A DNA stretch of 64,000 bases from Thermomonospora echinospora (GTDB lineage: Bacteria; Actinomycetota; Actinomycetes; Streptosporangiales; Streptosporangiaceae): the NCBI RefSeq assembly GCF_900108175.1, contig NZ_FNVO01000001.1, positions 461,499 through 525,498 on the forward strand, read 5' to 3'. The notes below the pieces were generated by a model, which saw nothing but the letters and a program-made list of their open reading frames with translations, had not been told where the DNA came from and searched no databases. The first letter of the stretch is position 1. Each line of letters opens with the position of its first letter. This document shows positions 8,492 through 17,243 of the stretch, piece after piece. The translations under genes and the position numbers were made by a program.

Positions 8492-8746
8492 ATGAACGCG
8501 CACTTCTCTTCCGGCAGGGCCGCGGCGGCCTTCGCCGGGCTGCTCGCCGGCGGGGCCGCCGGTTTTCTGCTGATCGAGATCGTGGGCGCCTTCTTCACCA
8601 TCGTCCTCGACCGCTCGCTCGCCCTCGACGGCACCGGCGAACCGTCGCTCGCCGTCCTGGCGGTGCCGGTGATCTGCGCCGTGGCCGGCGCGGTCGTCGG
8701 CGCCCGGCTGGCCGGTCGAGGTCCCCATTCCGGAAACCGAGGTTGA
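8492..8746 (+). CDS. Small two-helix membrane protein next to the MMPL transporter
   Basis: This 84-residue protein has hydrophobic helices at about residues 7-36 (AAAAFAGLLAGGAAGFLLIE and following) and 53-75 (AVLAVPVICAVAGAVVGARL). The ATG at 8492 is chosen because the first helix follows directly; a longer reading frame would add an Arg/Pro-rich unlikely leader. Its TGA overlaps the first possible ATG of the MMPL gene by one base, so the two are translationally coupled. I do not recognise a family. An accessory subunit of the exporter is possible. Confidence 0.65.
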   Translation: MNAHFSSGRAAAAFAGLLAGGAAGFLLIEIVGAFFTIVLDRSLALDGTGEPSLAVLAVPVICAVAGAVVGARLAGRGPHSGNRG

Positions 8747-8751
8747 TGATC

Positions 8752-10929
8752 ATGTCTTCGACGCGGGGCAGCACCGCGACGACCGGGCCCGCGGCGGGCC
8801 GCGTCCCACCGCGGGCGGGCCTGTTCGGGCGGCTGGCCGGCTGGTCGCAGCGGCGCCGTTGGGGCGCCCTGCTGCTGTGGGTGCTGCTGGTGGTCGCCAT
8901 CACGGCCGGCGCGCAGGCGGCCGGCAGCGACTACCGCAACGACTTCTCGCTGCCCGGCACCGACTCCCAGGCCGCCGCCGACCTGCTGACCGAGCACGGG
9001 TCGCTGCAGGCGGGCGACAGCGTGCAGATCGTCGTGCACAGCCCCGGCGGGCTGGACGGCGTGCGCGGCCGCGTCGAGCCGATGCTGGAGCGGGTGCGCG
9101 GCCTGCCGGGCGTCGCCGACGTGCGCAGCCCGTACGCCGACGCCTCCGCCGTGTCCCGGGAACGCACCATCGGCTACGCCACCGTGACCCTCGACGGCAA
9201 GGCCGAGGAGGCGGCGGCCGAGGACGTCACCCGGATCATCGACACCGCCCAGGCCGCCGAGACCGACGGTCTGCGGGTCGAACTGGGCGGCGAGGCGATC
9301 CGGGCGGTCGCCGAGTCCGAGGGCGGATCGGCCGAGGGCGCCGGCATGCTCGCCGCGCTGGTGGTGCTGGTGCTGCTGTTCGGCTCGCTGGTGGCGGCGG
9401 CGCTGCCGCTGCTCACCGCCGTCTTCGCGGTGGGCGGCGCGGTCGGGCTGATCACGCTGGCCTCGCATGTGTTCACCGTCGCCGACTTCACTCCGCCGAT
9501 CATGATGCTGGTGGGGCTGGGCGTCGGCGTGGACTACGCGCTGCTGATCTTCTACCGGTACCGGCACGAGCTGATCGCGGGCGCCGACCGGGGGAGCGCG
9601 GCCCAGATCGCGCTGGACGCCGCCGGCCGGACGGTGTTCTTCGCCGGCTGCACCGTGATCATCGCGCTGCTCGGGCTGGTGGCGCTGGGGCTGGGCGCCT
9701 TGCAGGGGGTGGCCCTGGCGGTGGCGCTCACCGTGCTGACGACCATGGCGGCGTCGCTGACCCTGCTGCCGGCGCTGCTGGCGGTCTTCGGCGGGCGCAT
9801 CGAACGCCACGTCCGCAAGCGCGCCGCCAAGGCCGAATCCAAGGGCAAGGTCGAGGGCGCCCGCTGGCGGGCGATGGCCTCGGCGGTGCAGCGCCGCCCG
9901 CTGCCCGCCCTGCTCGTCGCCGTCGCCGCTCTGCTGGTGCTGTCGGCCCCGGCCCTGGATCTGCGGCTCGGGTTCGCCGACGCGGGCAACGACGACCCGT
10001 CCACCACCAGCCGCCAGGCCTACGACCTGCTGGCCGAGGGCTTCGGCCCCGGCTTCAGCGGGCCGCTGGTCGTGGTCGCCCAGGGCGGCCAGGACGCCGC
10101 CCAGCAGTTGCGGACCACCCTGACCGGCACCGACGGCATCGCGGCCGCGACCCCGCCGCTGCCGTCACGGGACCGGGAGGTGTTCACCGTCATCGCGTTC
10201 CCCGAGACCTCCCCGCAGGACGAGGGCACCACCGACCTGGTCCACACGCTGCGCGAGGACGTGCTGCCGCCGCTGGCCGACCGCACCGGCGGCACCTACC
10301 TGGTGGGCGGGCCGACCGCCGCCACCCAGGACTTCGCCGACACCGTGTCGGCGCGGATCCCGCTGTTCGTGGCGATCGTGGTGGGACTGTCGGCGCTGCT
10401 GCTGGCGGCGGTGTTCCGGTCGCTGCTGATCCCGGTCAAGGCGGCGCTGCTCAACCTGCTGTCCATCGCGGCGGCGCTCGGCGTGATCACCGCGGTGTTC
10501 CAGTACGGCTGGTTCGGGGTGCAGCCCGGCCCGATCGAGGCGTTCATCCCGGTGATGATCTTCGCGATCGTGTTCGGGCTGTCGATGGACTACGAGGTGT
10601 TCCTGGTCTCCCGGATCCACGAGGAGTGGGAGCGGACCGGCGACCACGGGCGGGCGGTCCGCGAGGGCGTGGCCGCCACCGGCCGGGTGATCACCGCGGC
10701 GGCGGCCATCATGATCGTGGTGTTCGCCGCGTTCATCCTCAGCCCCAGCCGGATGCTGCAGCAGTTCGGCCTGGGCCTGGCGGTGGCGATCGCGCTGGAT
10801 GCGGTGGTGATCCGCTGCCTGATCGTGCCCGCCGTCATGCAGATGCTCGGCCGCCGCGCCTGGTGGCTCCCGGCGCCGCTGGCCCGCCTGCTGCCGAAGG
10901 TCGCCCTGGAACGCCCGTCCGGCCCCTGA
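8752..10929 (+). CDS. MMPL/RND-type transporter
   Basis: This 725-residue polytopic protein has two repeats of one helix, a periplasmic domain and a five-helix bundle, as in MmpL/YdfJ transporters. Conserved features are GVGVDYALLIFYRYRHE in the first half and FGLSMDYEVFLVSRIHEEW in the second. The latter carries the proton-relay Asp-Tyr pair of MMPL proteins. It likely exports a lipid or hydrophobic compound using proton motive force. ATG at 8752 is nine bases after GAGG, while ATG at 8746 is also in frame. It is coupled to a small membrane protein and adjacent to a divergent two-component system. The stop codon lies inside a tandem 11-bp repeat. Confidence 0.92.
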   Translation: MSSTRGSTATTGPAAGRVPPRAGLFGRLAGWSQRRRWGALLLWVLLVVAITAGAQAAGSDYRNDFSLPGTDSQAAADLLTEHGSLQAGDSVQIVVHSPGGLDGVRGRVEPMLERVRGLPGVADVRSPYADASAVSRERTIGYATVTLDGKAEEAAAEDVTRIIDTAQAAETDGLRVELGGEAIRAVAESEGGSAEGAGMLAALVVLVLLFGSLVAAALPLLTAVFAVGGAVGLITLASHVFTVADFTPPIMMLVGLGVGVDYALLIFYRYRHELIAGADRGSAAQIALDAAGRTVFFAGCTVIIALLGLVALGLGALQGVALAVALTVLTTMAASLTLLPALLAVFGGRIERHVRKRAAKAESKGKVEGARWRAMASAVQRRPLPALLVAVAALLVLSAPALDLRLGFADAGNDDPSTTSRQAYDLLAEGFGPGFSGPLVVVAQGGQDAAQQLRTTLTGTDGIAAATPPLPSRDREVFTVIAFPETSPQDEGTTDLVHTLREDVLPPLADRTGGTYLVGGPTAATQDFADTVSARIPLFVAIVVGLSALLLAAVFRSLLIPVKAALLNLLSIAAALGVITAVFQYGWFGVQPGPIEAFIPVMIFAIVFGLSMDYEVFLVSRIHEEWERTGDHGRAVREGVAATGRVITAAAAIMIVVFAAFILSPSRMLQQFGLGLAVAIALDAVVIRCLIVPAVMQMLGRRAWWLPAPLARLLPKVALERPSGP

Positions 10930-10975
10930 CCGGCCCCTGACCGGCCCCTGACCGGCCCCTGACCGGCCCCTGACC
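10921..10975. repeat. Five tandem 11-bp repeats spanning the MMPL stop codon
   Basis: The unit GGCCCCTGACC occurs five times head to tail, and the first copy supplies the TGA stop of the MMPL gene. Because the unit is 11 bp, all three frames meet a TGA within the array, which makes it a readthrough barrier. It directly precedes a strong hairpin. Confidence 0.9.
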
Positions 10976-10980
10976 GGCAC

Positions 10981-11011
10981 AGCGGTCCGGCCCCCGGCGG
11001 GCCGGACCGCT
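10981..11011 (+). terminator. Rho-independent-like hairpin after the MMPL gene
   Basis: AGCGGTCCGGCCC, a 5-nt loop (CCGGC), then GGGCCGGACCGCT form a perfect 13-bp GC-rich stem, 51 bp after the stop. No T-tract follows, as is common for actinomycete terminators. Confidence 0.8.
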
Positions 11012-11105
11012 CAGTGGGACTGCGCGCGAAGATTCAGTGGGCCGGGCGGTCGAATGGGGCATCGGACGTTCCTCTTGCCGGGGCGCGAACACGAGGAGGG
11101 CCGCG

Positions 11106-11873
11106 ATGGCGGGCGACGTGGTGCGGATCGAGGACCGGGACAGGGTGCGCACCCTGGTCTTCCAGCGGCCCGAGGCGGCCAACGCGTTCAACGAGGACCT
11201 CTACCTGGCGGTCGCGGGCGCCATGGCGGAGGCCGCGGACGACGACGGGATCGCGGTCGTGCTGCTGACCGGGACGGGCCGGACCTTCACGGCGGGCACC
11301 GACCTGAAGGAGATGGCCGAACTGGCCCGCGCCCATGCCGCGGGCGAGCCGGCCGGGCACGGCGGCAAGGGCTTCCAGACCCTGGTGGAGGTCCTGACCG
11401 ACTTCCCCAAACCGCTCATGGCCGCCGTCAACGGAGCCGGTGTGGGGCTGGGTCTGACGATGCTCGCGCACTGCGATCTGGTCCTCATGGCCGAGGACGC
11501 CCGGCTGCTGGCCCCGTTCACCGCCATGGGCGTCGCGCCGGAGGCGGCCTCCAGCTATCTGCTGCCGCTGCGCATGGGGCACCAGCGGGCGGCCCTGGCG
11601 CTGCTGGCCGGTCACTGGATCACCGCGGACGAGGCCGTCGCGGCCGGGCTGGCGCTGCGGACCTGCCCGGCCGGGACCCTGCTGGAGACGGCGCACGGGC
11701 TGGCGCGGGAGATCGCCGCCAAGCCGCTGGCGTCGCTGGTGGCCACCAAGCGGCTGGTCACCGAGGCGCATCGCGACGGCGTGCGCCGCGCCATCGAACG
11801 CGAGGGCGCCGCCTTCGCCGAACTCCTGCGCGACACGTCGGCGGCCGGCACCCTGCTGTCCCGGCTGGACTGA
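11106..11873 (+). CDS. Enoyl-CoA hydratase/isomerase family protein
   Basis: This 255-residue crotonase-fold protein has FQRPEAANAFNEDL near the start. The first oxyanion-hole segment is RTFTAGTDLKEM and the second is AAVNGAGVGLGLTMLAHCDLVL. The catalytic acid region GVAPEAASSYLLP carries the Glu typical of hydratases and isomerases. The ATG at 11106 follows GAGGAGGG. It is a single-gene unit after the MMPL terminator. It would hydrate or isomerise a 2-enoyl-CoA; specificity is unknown. Confidence 0.9.
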   Translation: MAGDVVRIEDRDRVRTLVFQRPEAANAFNEDLYLAVAGAMAEAADDDGIAVVLLTGTGRTFTAGTDLKEMAELARAHAAGEPAGHGGKGFQTLVEVLTDFPKPLMAAVNGAGVGLGLTMLAHCDLVLMAEDARLLAPFTAMGVAPEAASSYLLPLRMGHQRAALALLAGHWITADEAVAAGLALRTCPAGTLLETAHGLAREIAAKPLASLVATKRLVTEAHRDGVRRAIEREGAAFAELLRDTSAAGTLLSRLD

Positions 11874-11931
11874 CCCGCCTGGACCGACCCGCACCGCTTG
11901 GACCGACCCGCGCCGGCTGGACTGACCCAGG
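11865..11931. repeat. Degenerate tandem repeat spanning the enoyl-CoA hydratase stop codon
   Basis: Four imperfect units of about 14-20 bp (consensus CTGGACYGACCCGC) start in the last codons of the gene and run past its stop. The layout resembles the array at 10921-10975 but the unit sequence differs. Confidence 0.7.
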
Positions 11932-11990
11932 CCGAGGCGGTACGCACGTTCCGCTCGGGCGGGTGATGGGGGCCGGGGGCCGCCGTTCCG

Positions 11991-12719
11991 TCAGTCGACC
12001 CAGTCGGTGCGGTCCGCGCGGCTGGGTTGGCGGCCCGTCCTGAACGGGCACAGCGGGGAGTCGGCGAGCAGGATCCGCTCCCGGCCGCGGATCAGGGGAG
12101 TGACCGCCTCCAGGATCCGCCGGCGGCCGGCGGCCTCGTCCCGTTCGACGTCGGCCCACGCCTCCCAGGTCGGGATGGCCCACAGCAGCAGGCATTCGGA
12201 GTCGTTGCGCATGGCCGTGGTCCAGGCGCCCACCAGCCGCCACCGGTGGCCGGGGCGATCCTTGGCGGCCTCCTCCACCGCCGCGTCCAGGAAGCGGCGG
12301 GCACCGCCCGGGCCGACCTCGATCAGCTCGTGCGCGTAGACCTCGCCGCGGATGCCCTCCCGGCAGACCTGCTCGATGGTGGGCGTGCCGGGGTGCGGCA
12401 CGATGATCCGGTCGACACCGCCGGAGCGCAGGTCGGCGGCCGCCGCCCACCACTTCTCCAGCGCCGGGTCCTGGAGGGTGGCGTTGCCGAGCTCGTGGCG
12501 GAAGGAGGAGGCCAGCCCGGCGAAGCCGTTCTCCTCCCAGATGTTGACCACCTGGGGCCAGCGGCCGGTCGAGCCGACCACCCCCCACACGCCGTAGCAC
12601 AGCTGGCCGCGCTGCTCCTGGCCGATGGGGCTCCAGTTGGCGGTCATGTGGTGCATGTACCGCGCCCGGTTCTGCTTGGTGATGTCGATGAACTCGTGGA
12701 TGTAGACCTTGTCGTTCAC
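11991..12719 (-). CDS. Unknown protein with a duplicated NIPSNAP/dimeric alpha-beta barrel-like half
   Basis: This 242-residue protein has no recognised name. Its two halves resemble each other: VYIHEFIDI ... GVWGVVGSTGRW ... VVNIWEE at residues 4-65 and VYAHELIEV ... LVGAWTTAMRND ... LLLWAIPTWEAW further on. This suggests a tandem dimeric alpha-beta barrel (NIPSNAP/ABM-like) protein that folds as a pseudo-dimer. GTG at 12719 is chosen because the VY-EF strand follows at once; an ATG at 12743 would add eight residues. It stands alone behind an AT-rich perfect palindrome, next to the ligase operon. Such proteins are often small-molecule isomerases or monooxygenase-like; no function is assigned. 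Confidence 0.7.
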   Translation of the reverse strand: MNDKVYIHEFIDITKQNRARYMHHMTANWSPIGQEQRGQLCYGVWGVVGSTGRWPQVVNIWEENGFAGLASSFRHELGNATLQDPALEKWWAAAADLRSGGVDRIIVPHPGTPTIEQVCREGIRGEVYAHELIEVGPGGARRFLDAAVEEAAKDRPGHRWRLVGAWTTAMRNDSECLLLWAIPTWEAWADVERDEAAGRRRILEAVTPLIRGRERILLADSPLCPFRTGRQPSRADRTDWVD

Positions 12720-12742
12720 ACCGCCGCCTCGGGCCGATGGCA

Positions 12743-12760
12743 ATACTTTATATAAAGTAT
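12743..12760. promoter_or_regulatory. Perfect 18-bp AT-rich palindrome (operator)
   Basis: ATACTTTAT-ATAAAGTAT is a perfect palindrome 24 bp upstream of the NIPSNAP-like start, in a 70-bp gap within very GC-rich DNA. It is an excellent TetR-type operator candidate. A TetR gene lies 1.6 kb away, though the link is inference. Confidence 0.65.
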
Positions 12761-12789
12761 AATATGAGGTGACGGTGCCGCCCCCCGGG

Positions 12790-14319
12790 TCACCCGCCCG
12801 GCCGCGCCCCGCGCGGACGGGCCGCCGCCCGCCGCGCCGCCTCCCGCTCGGCCCGGCGCCGCAGCGCGGTCCGGTCGATCTTGTACGTGGCGTTCACCGG
12901 CAGGTCGTCCACCCACACCATGATGTCGGGCGCCTTGTAGTCGGCGATCCGCCCGCGGCACCACGCCCTGATCTCCTCGGCCGAGGGGAGCGGGCCGTCG
13001 CCGGTCGGGACCGCGAAGGCGACGCCGACCTCGCCGATCACCGGGGCCGGGGCGCCGACGACCGTGGCGCGCCCGATCCTCGGATGGGCCAGCAGGACGG
13101 GCTCGACCTCGGAGGGATGGACGTTGTACCCGCCGCGGATGTACGCGTCGTCCGCCCGGCCCACGATCGTGAGGTTGCCGCCGCCGTCCAGTGACCCGAC
13201 ATCGCTGGTGGCGATCCATCCGTCCGGGGACATCGTCTCGGCGGTCAGTCCCGGCTCGCGCCAGTACCCGCGCATCGACCCCCGGGAACGCAGATGGACC
13301 AGGCCGGTCCGGCCCGGGCCCAGCGGCCGGCCGGCGTCGTCGCGCACCTGCGCCTCGACGTCCCCCAGCGGCCTGCCGACCGTCGAGGCCACCAACTCGG
13401 GCGGATCGTCCAGGCCGGTGCCGAAGCACAGCGGGACCTCGGTGGAGGCGTACCGCACCACCACCGGGCAGCCGAGCCGTTCCCGCATGGCGAGCACCAG
13501 GGGCGGCGGCACCCGCCCCGCGCCGGTGGACGCCAGGCGCAGGCTCGACAGGTCCGCCCCGGCCAGCTCGTCGAGGGCGATGAGCTTCTCCCACTGGGTG
13601 GGGACGCCCTGCCCGACCGTCACTCGTTCCCGCACCATCAGGTCCAGCATGCCGCGGGCGCTCCACTCGCGGGGGGTGAGGATGAGGGCCGACCGGTACA
13701 GCAGTTGGTCGTAGATACGGGTCATGAACGCCGCGTGCGCGAACGGCACCGGCATCAGCTTGCGGTCGCCCGGCGCGCTCAGCGGCCCCATGTTATGGGC
13801 CATGACCAGCAGCGACTCGTGGTCGAACCAGGCGCCCTTGGGCGTTCCGGTGGTGCCGGTGGTCCACACGATGACGGCCGGGTCGCCGGGGGCCGGCGTC
13901 ACCGCCCCTTCCAGCGACCGGTGGCCCCGCAGCAGATCGGCCGGTGTTCGGACGGCGGTCGCGGGACCGGCCGCGATCCGGTCCGGCTCGTCGGTCACGA
14001 TCATCGCGGGCTCGGTCCTGCCCAGGATGTGGGCGATCTCGGTGGCGCCGAGCCGGGGGTTGGCGGCGGTGACGATCGCGTTCAGCCGCATCGCCGCCAG
14101 GTGGCAGACGGCGAAGTCGGCCGACGACGGCAGCACCAGGCAGACCAGATCCCCGGCCCGCACGCCAAGCGCCGACAACGCGGCGGCGGCGATCCCCGAG
14201 CGCCGCCACCAGTCGCCGAACGTGAGCCGTACCGGGCCGTCGATGATGGCCTCGGCCTCGGACGCCTCACCGAGGACGGTCTCGAACAGGGAGCCGAGGG
14301 TGGGATTGCCTACGGTCAC
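12790..14319 (-). CDS. AMP-dependent acyl-CoA synthetase/ligase
   Basis: This 509-residue ANL-superfamily enzyme has the P-loop-like A3 motif WTTGTTGTPKGAW. The A5 region is YASTEVPL, the A8 hinge is GWIATSDVGSLDGGGNLTIVGRADD, and the C-terminal catalytic lysine lies in NATYKIDR. It activates a carboxylate with ATP and CoA. The GTG at 14319 is preceded by AAGGAG. It is the last gene of the Rieske operon, 26 bp after the TetR gene. The carboxylate is unknown, but the setting suggests an oxidised polycyclic or terpenoid acid. Confidence 0.9.
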   Translation of the reverse strand: MTVGNPTLGSLFETVLGEASEAEAIIDGPVRLTFGDWWRRSGIAAAALSALGVRAGDLVCLVLPSSADFAVCHLAAMRLNAIVTAANPRLGATEIAHILGRTEPAMIVTDEPDRIAAGPATAVRTPADLLRGHRSLEGAVTPAPGDPAVIVWTTGTTGTPKGAWFDHESLLVMAHNMGPLSAPGDRKLMPVPFAHAAFMTRIYDQLLYRSALILTPREWSARGMLDLMVRERVTVGQGVPTQWEKLIALDELAGADLSSLRLASTGAGRVPPPLVLAMRERLGCPVVVRYASTEVPLCFGTGLDDPPELVASTVGRPLGDVEAQVRDDAGRPLGPGRTGLVHLRSRGSMRGYWREPGLTAETMSPDGWIATSDVGSLDGGGNLTIVGRADDAYIRGGYNVHPSEVEPVLLAHPRIGRATVVGAPAPVIGEVGVAFAVPTGDGPLPSAEEIRAWCRGRIADYKAPDIMVWVDDLPVNATYKIDRTALRRRAEREAARRAAARPRGARPGG

Positions 14320-14345
14320 GTCGACTCCTTCACAGAAAGTGCGGG

Positions 14346-15086
14346 TCAGCCGGGTGGCTCGGAGGCGGCCGACCGCACCAGCCGGACGACCTCCCGCCAG
14401 TCGGCGCCGTGCCGGACGGCGACGCCGGCCAGGACGCCGGCGACCCGGTCGGCGAACGAAGGGCGGATCAGCGTGCCGGAGGCCAGCATCCGGCGTAGGT
14501 TCGGCAGCGCCGCGGGCTCGGAGCGGGCCAGCAGCCCGCGCATCTCCAGGTCCATCGGCTCACCGGCCCGGTCGGCGCGCACGGCGCGGATCTCGGAGAT
14601 CGCCGCGCCCAGTGCGCACTCCGACAGCAGCTCGTAGATGGCGAAGGCGTCCCGCTCGGTGAAGCCCTGCCGCACGCACAGGCCGATGGCCGCGTCGATG
14701 TGCTCGGCCATCACCTCCGCCCCGAACGCGCCGTCGATGTACTGCTTGAGCAGCTCCGGGTCGGCGACGAAGGCACGCCGGATGTAGTCGGCCCACTGGT
14801 AGCACCACACCGCCCAGTGCTGGCCCTCGTCGTGCGGCAGCGTCATCCGCAGCGCGGACTGCTCGGCGGCCAGGCGCAGCAGCTCCTCCCGGCCTCCGAC
14901 GTGGTGGTAGAGCCCGGCGACGCTCACCCCCAGCCGCTCGGCCACCGCACGCATGGTGAGCTCCTCCAGGGGCAGCTCCGCGGCGGCCCGCGCGATCGCC
15001 GCCCGGTCGATGCGCGCGGGGCGCCCGACCCGGCGGCCGGACCGGCCGGGAACGGCACGTGGCCTCGCGTTTCCGCCTTCGGTCAC
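14346..15086 (-). CDS. TetR-family transcriptional regulator
   Basis: This protein of about 246 residues has an N-terminal TetR helix-turn-helix (TMRAVAERLGVSVAGLYHHV) and a C-terminal ligand domain rich in helices. GTG at 15086 is preferred, since it gives no overlap with the upstream SDR and has a G-rich stretch before it. An ATG at 15137 overlapping the SDR end is the alternative. Its place inside the Rieske/SDR/amidohydrolase/ligase operon suggests that it controls this operon. The AT-rich palindromes at 19070 and 12743 are candidate binding sites (inference). Confidence 0.88.
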   Translation of the reverse strand: MTEGGNARPRAVPGRSGRRVGRPARIDRAAIARAAAELPLEELTMRAVAERLGVSVAGLYHHVGGREELLRLAAEQSALRMTLPHDEGQHWAVWCYQWADYIRRAFVADPELLKQYIDGAFGAEVMAEHIDAAIGLCVRQGFTERDAFAIYELLSECALGAAISEIRAVRADRAGEPMDLEMRGLLARSEPAALPNLRRMLASGTLIRPSFADRVAGVLAGVAVRHGADWREVVRLVRSAASEPPG

Positions 15087-15114
15087 GTCATGCCCCCGTC
15101 CCGGCCGGTAGCTG

Positions 15115-16008
15115 TCAGCTGCGGTCGAGGATGCCATGGCCGGAGGGGATGGTGGGCACCTCGCCCCGGCCGAACCGGTCGGCGCGCTCGTGCAGCGTGC
15201 GCGCCGCGTCCTCGCGTTCGACGCTGATGCAGTAGGCGCCCTCCCGGATGCCGTCCAGCACCGTTGCGGCGAGCTCGTCCAGGGGCTGGACGGGCAGCTC
15301 CCGCCCCGCGGCCGCGGCGGCCTCGACGAGCTGGGCGACGGTGATCGACGGGGTGCTGCGCGGCCGTTCCCGGGCCAGGCCGGCCGGGCGGTTGCGCTCG
15401 GCGGTCCACAGCCCGGTGTCCAGCAGTCCGCCGGCCGGCAGGAACAGCGACACCCCGATCGGCGCGCCGCGGCCGGCGAGCTGGACGGCCAGGCACTCGG
15501 TCAGCGTCGAGACGGCCGCCTTGCTGGCCGCGTACACCGACGCCCCCGGCAGCGGGTTGACCGCCCCGTCGCCCGAGGAGGTGTTGACCACGTGCCCGGG
15601 CTGTCCTCCGGCCAGCATGCGCGGCAGGAACGCTTGGACGCCGTGCGCGACGCCGAACACGTTCACCGAGTGCACCCAGCGCCAGTCGTTGGGGGTGGTG
15701 TCCCACACGTCGGCGGAGGGGGCGCCCACCCCGGCGTTGTTGACCAGCACGTGCACCGCCCCGTGCCGGCGGTAGACCTCCTCGGCCAGGTGCTCGACGG
15801 AGTCCGGGTCCGTGACGTCGGTGACCACGCCGGTGACCGTGCCGCCGAGGTCGTGGACGGTCTCCTCCAGCCGTGCCTTCTCCACGTCCGCCAGGACGAC
15901 GTGGGAGCCCGCCCGGACGAACGCCTCGCCGAGGGCCCGGCCGATGCCCGAGGCCCCGCCGGTGATCACCACGACCCGGCCGGCGAAGTCGGTGACGTGG
16001 CCGCTCAT
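15115..16008 (-). CDS. Short-chain dehydrogenase/reductase (SDR)
   Basis: This 297-residue classical SDR has TGGASGIG near the N-terminus, VNNAGVG, the Ser of NTSSGDG and the catalytic YAASK. The C-terminus is extended, with a LDELAATVLDGIREGAYCI segment seen in SDRs of degradative clusters. Its ATG overlaps the stop of the amidohydrolase by four bases (ATGA), so it is part of the Rieske operon. It is a hydroxysteroid-dehydrogenase-like SDR at best; the substrate is unknown. Confidence 0.9.
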   Translation of the reverse strand: MSGHVTDFAGRVVVITGGASGIGRALGEAFVRAGSHVVLADVEKARLEETVHDLGGTVTGVVTDVTDPDSVEHLAEEVYRRHGAVHVLVNNAGVGAPSADVWDTTPNDWRWVHSVNVFGVAHGVQAFLPRMLAGGQPGHVVNTSSGDGAVNPLPGASVYAASKAAVSTLTECLAVQLAGRGAPIGVSLFLPAGGLLDTGLWTAERNRPAGLARERPRSTPSITVAQLVEAAAAAGRELPVQPLDELAATVLDGIREGAYCISVEREDAARTLHERADRFGRGEVPTIPSGHGILDRS

Positions 16009-17225
16009 GAGGCGTCGGCCGGGCCGTGGACGTCCCGCACGGTCGGCCCCACCCGCTGGACGTGCGGGGCCAGCGCGTCCAGGTCGAAGCCGTAGACCTG
16101 GGCGGCGGTCAGCCCCAGGATGCGGCGGACGTCCCCCTGCGGCACGTTGCGGAACCGGTCGGCCAGCCACTGCCGGGTGTTGGGCCAGGAGCCCTCCGGA
16201 TGCGGGTAGTCGCTGCCCCACATCAGGTTGCCCACGCCGATCTGCTCGCGCCGCTCGACCTCGATGTCGCCCATCACCGACGCCGCCAGCCAGACGTTGC
16301 GGTCGAAGTACTCGCTGGGCTTGATGCTCAGGCCGGAGCGGAATGCGGCCGGGCCGAACTTGCGGGTGGCGTGGTCGCCCTCCCACTTGGAGTCCATCCG
16401 GCTGATGATGTCGGGCACCCACCAGGCCCCGTTCTCGGCGATGACGTACTTGAGGGCGGGATGCCGTTCGAAGACGCCGCCCAGGATCAGCGCCCACAGC
16501 GGCCGGGCCGCCCACCAGTACGCCTCGGTGGTGTAGATCGCGATGAGGCCGGGGGTGATGCCGTAGTCGTCGGGGTCCGGGCCGACGCCGGAGTGGGTGT
16601 GCACGGGCAGGCCGGTGGCGGCGGCGGCCGACCACACCGGGTCGTAGACGGGATCGTTGTAGGACGGCAGGCGACCCCACTTGGTGGGGATCATGATGCC
16701 GCCGCGCAGCCCTTGGGCGGCCGTCCACTCGATCATCTGCACCGCGGCCGGGACGTCGTGCAGCGGCACGATCGCCACCCCGGCCCGGCGCTCGGGGCTG
16801 TCCTGGCAGAACTCCACCAGCCACCGGTTGTGCGCCCAGGCCCCGGCGAGGGTCAGCTCGGCGTCGTCGTCGCCGGTGGAGCCGAGCCCGGCGGTGAAGG
16901 GGGTCTTGGTGACGCCGCCGACCCCGGCGGAGTCGGCGTCGGGGAAGACCACCTCGGCGGCGACGCCGTCGTGGTCCATCTCCTTGTTGCGCACGGCCGG
17001 GTCCCAGGCGCCCCGCATCCCGCCGTGCTCGCCGATCTCCTTGTCCCACTCGGCCAGGAACCTCTGGTGGTCGTCGGTCTCGGCGAGCTGCCGCAGCGCC
17101 TCGGCCTCGGCGGCGGCCTCGTCGAAGGCCCGGCGGTACTTGGGGTCGACGTACTCGCGGTACTGCTCGGCGGGCAGCCCGGCGTGACTGTCGGTGGAGA
17201 TGAGCGTGTACTTGCCGTCGTCCAT
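16005..17225 (-). CDS. Amidohydrolase-2 family metal-dependent hydrolase/decarboxylase
   Basis: This protein of about 406 residues is in the amidohydrolase-2 (ACMSD-like) family. It opens with STDSHAGLP, the D-x-H metal motif, and contains MWGSDYPHPEGSWP, the C-terminal metal/active-site Asp motif of this family. Members hydrolyse C-C or amide bonds or decarboxylate beta-keto and aromatic acids. ATG at 17225 is chosen because GGATGG lies five bases upstream; ATG at 17234 is in frame. It sits between an acetoacetate decarboxylase-like gene and an SDR in the Rieske operon. Confidence 0.88.
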   Translation of the reverse strand: MDDGKYTLISTDSHAGLPAEQYREYVDPKYRRAFDEAAAEAEALRQLAETDDHQRFLAEWDKEIGEHGGMRGAWDPAVRNKEMDHDGVAAEVVFPDADSAGVGGVTKTPFTAGLGSTGDDDAELTLAGAWAHNRWLVEFCQDSPERRAGVAIVPLHDVPAAVQMIEWTAAQGLRGGIMIPTKWGRLPSYNDPVYDPVWSAAAATGLPVHTHSGVGPDPDDYGITPGLIAIYTTEAYWWAARPLWALILGGVFERHPALKYVIAENGAWWVPDIISRMDSKWEGDHATRKFGPAAFRSGLSIKPSEYFDRNVWLAASVMGDIEVERREQIGVGNLMWGSDYPHPEGSWPNTRQWLADRFRNVPQGDVRRILGLTAAQVYGFDLDALAPHVQRVGPTVRDVHGPADAS

Positions 17226-17243
17226 GTGAACCATCCGGGGTGT

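Noticed and set aside
6536-8728. 730-codon minus-strand frame that seems to fuse response regulator and kinase region
   Set aside because: The kinase is encoded in a different frame with its own motifs; the fused reading has no domain before the regulator.
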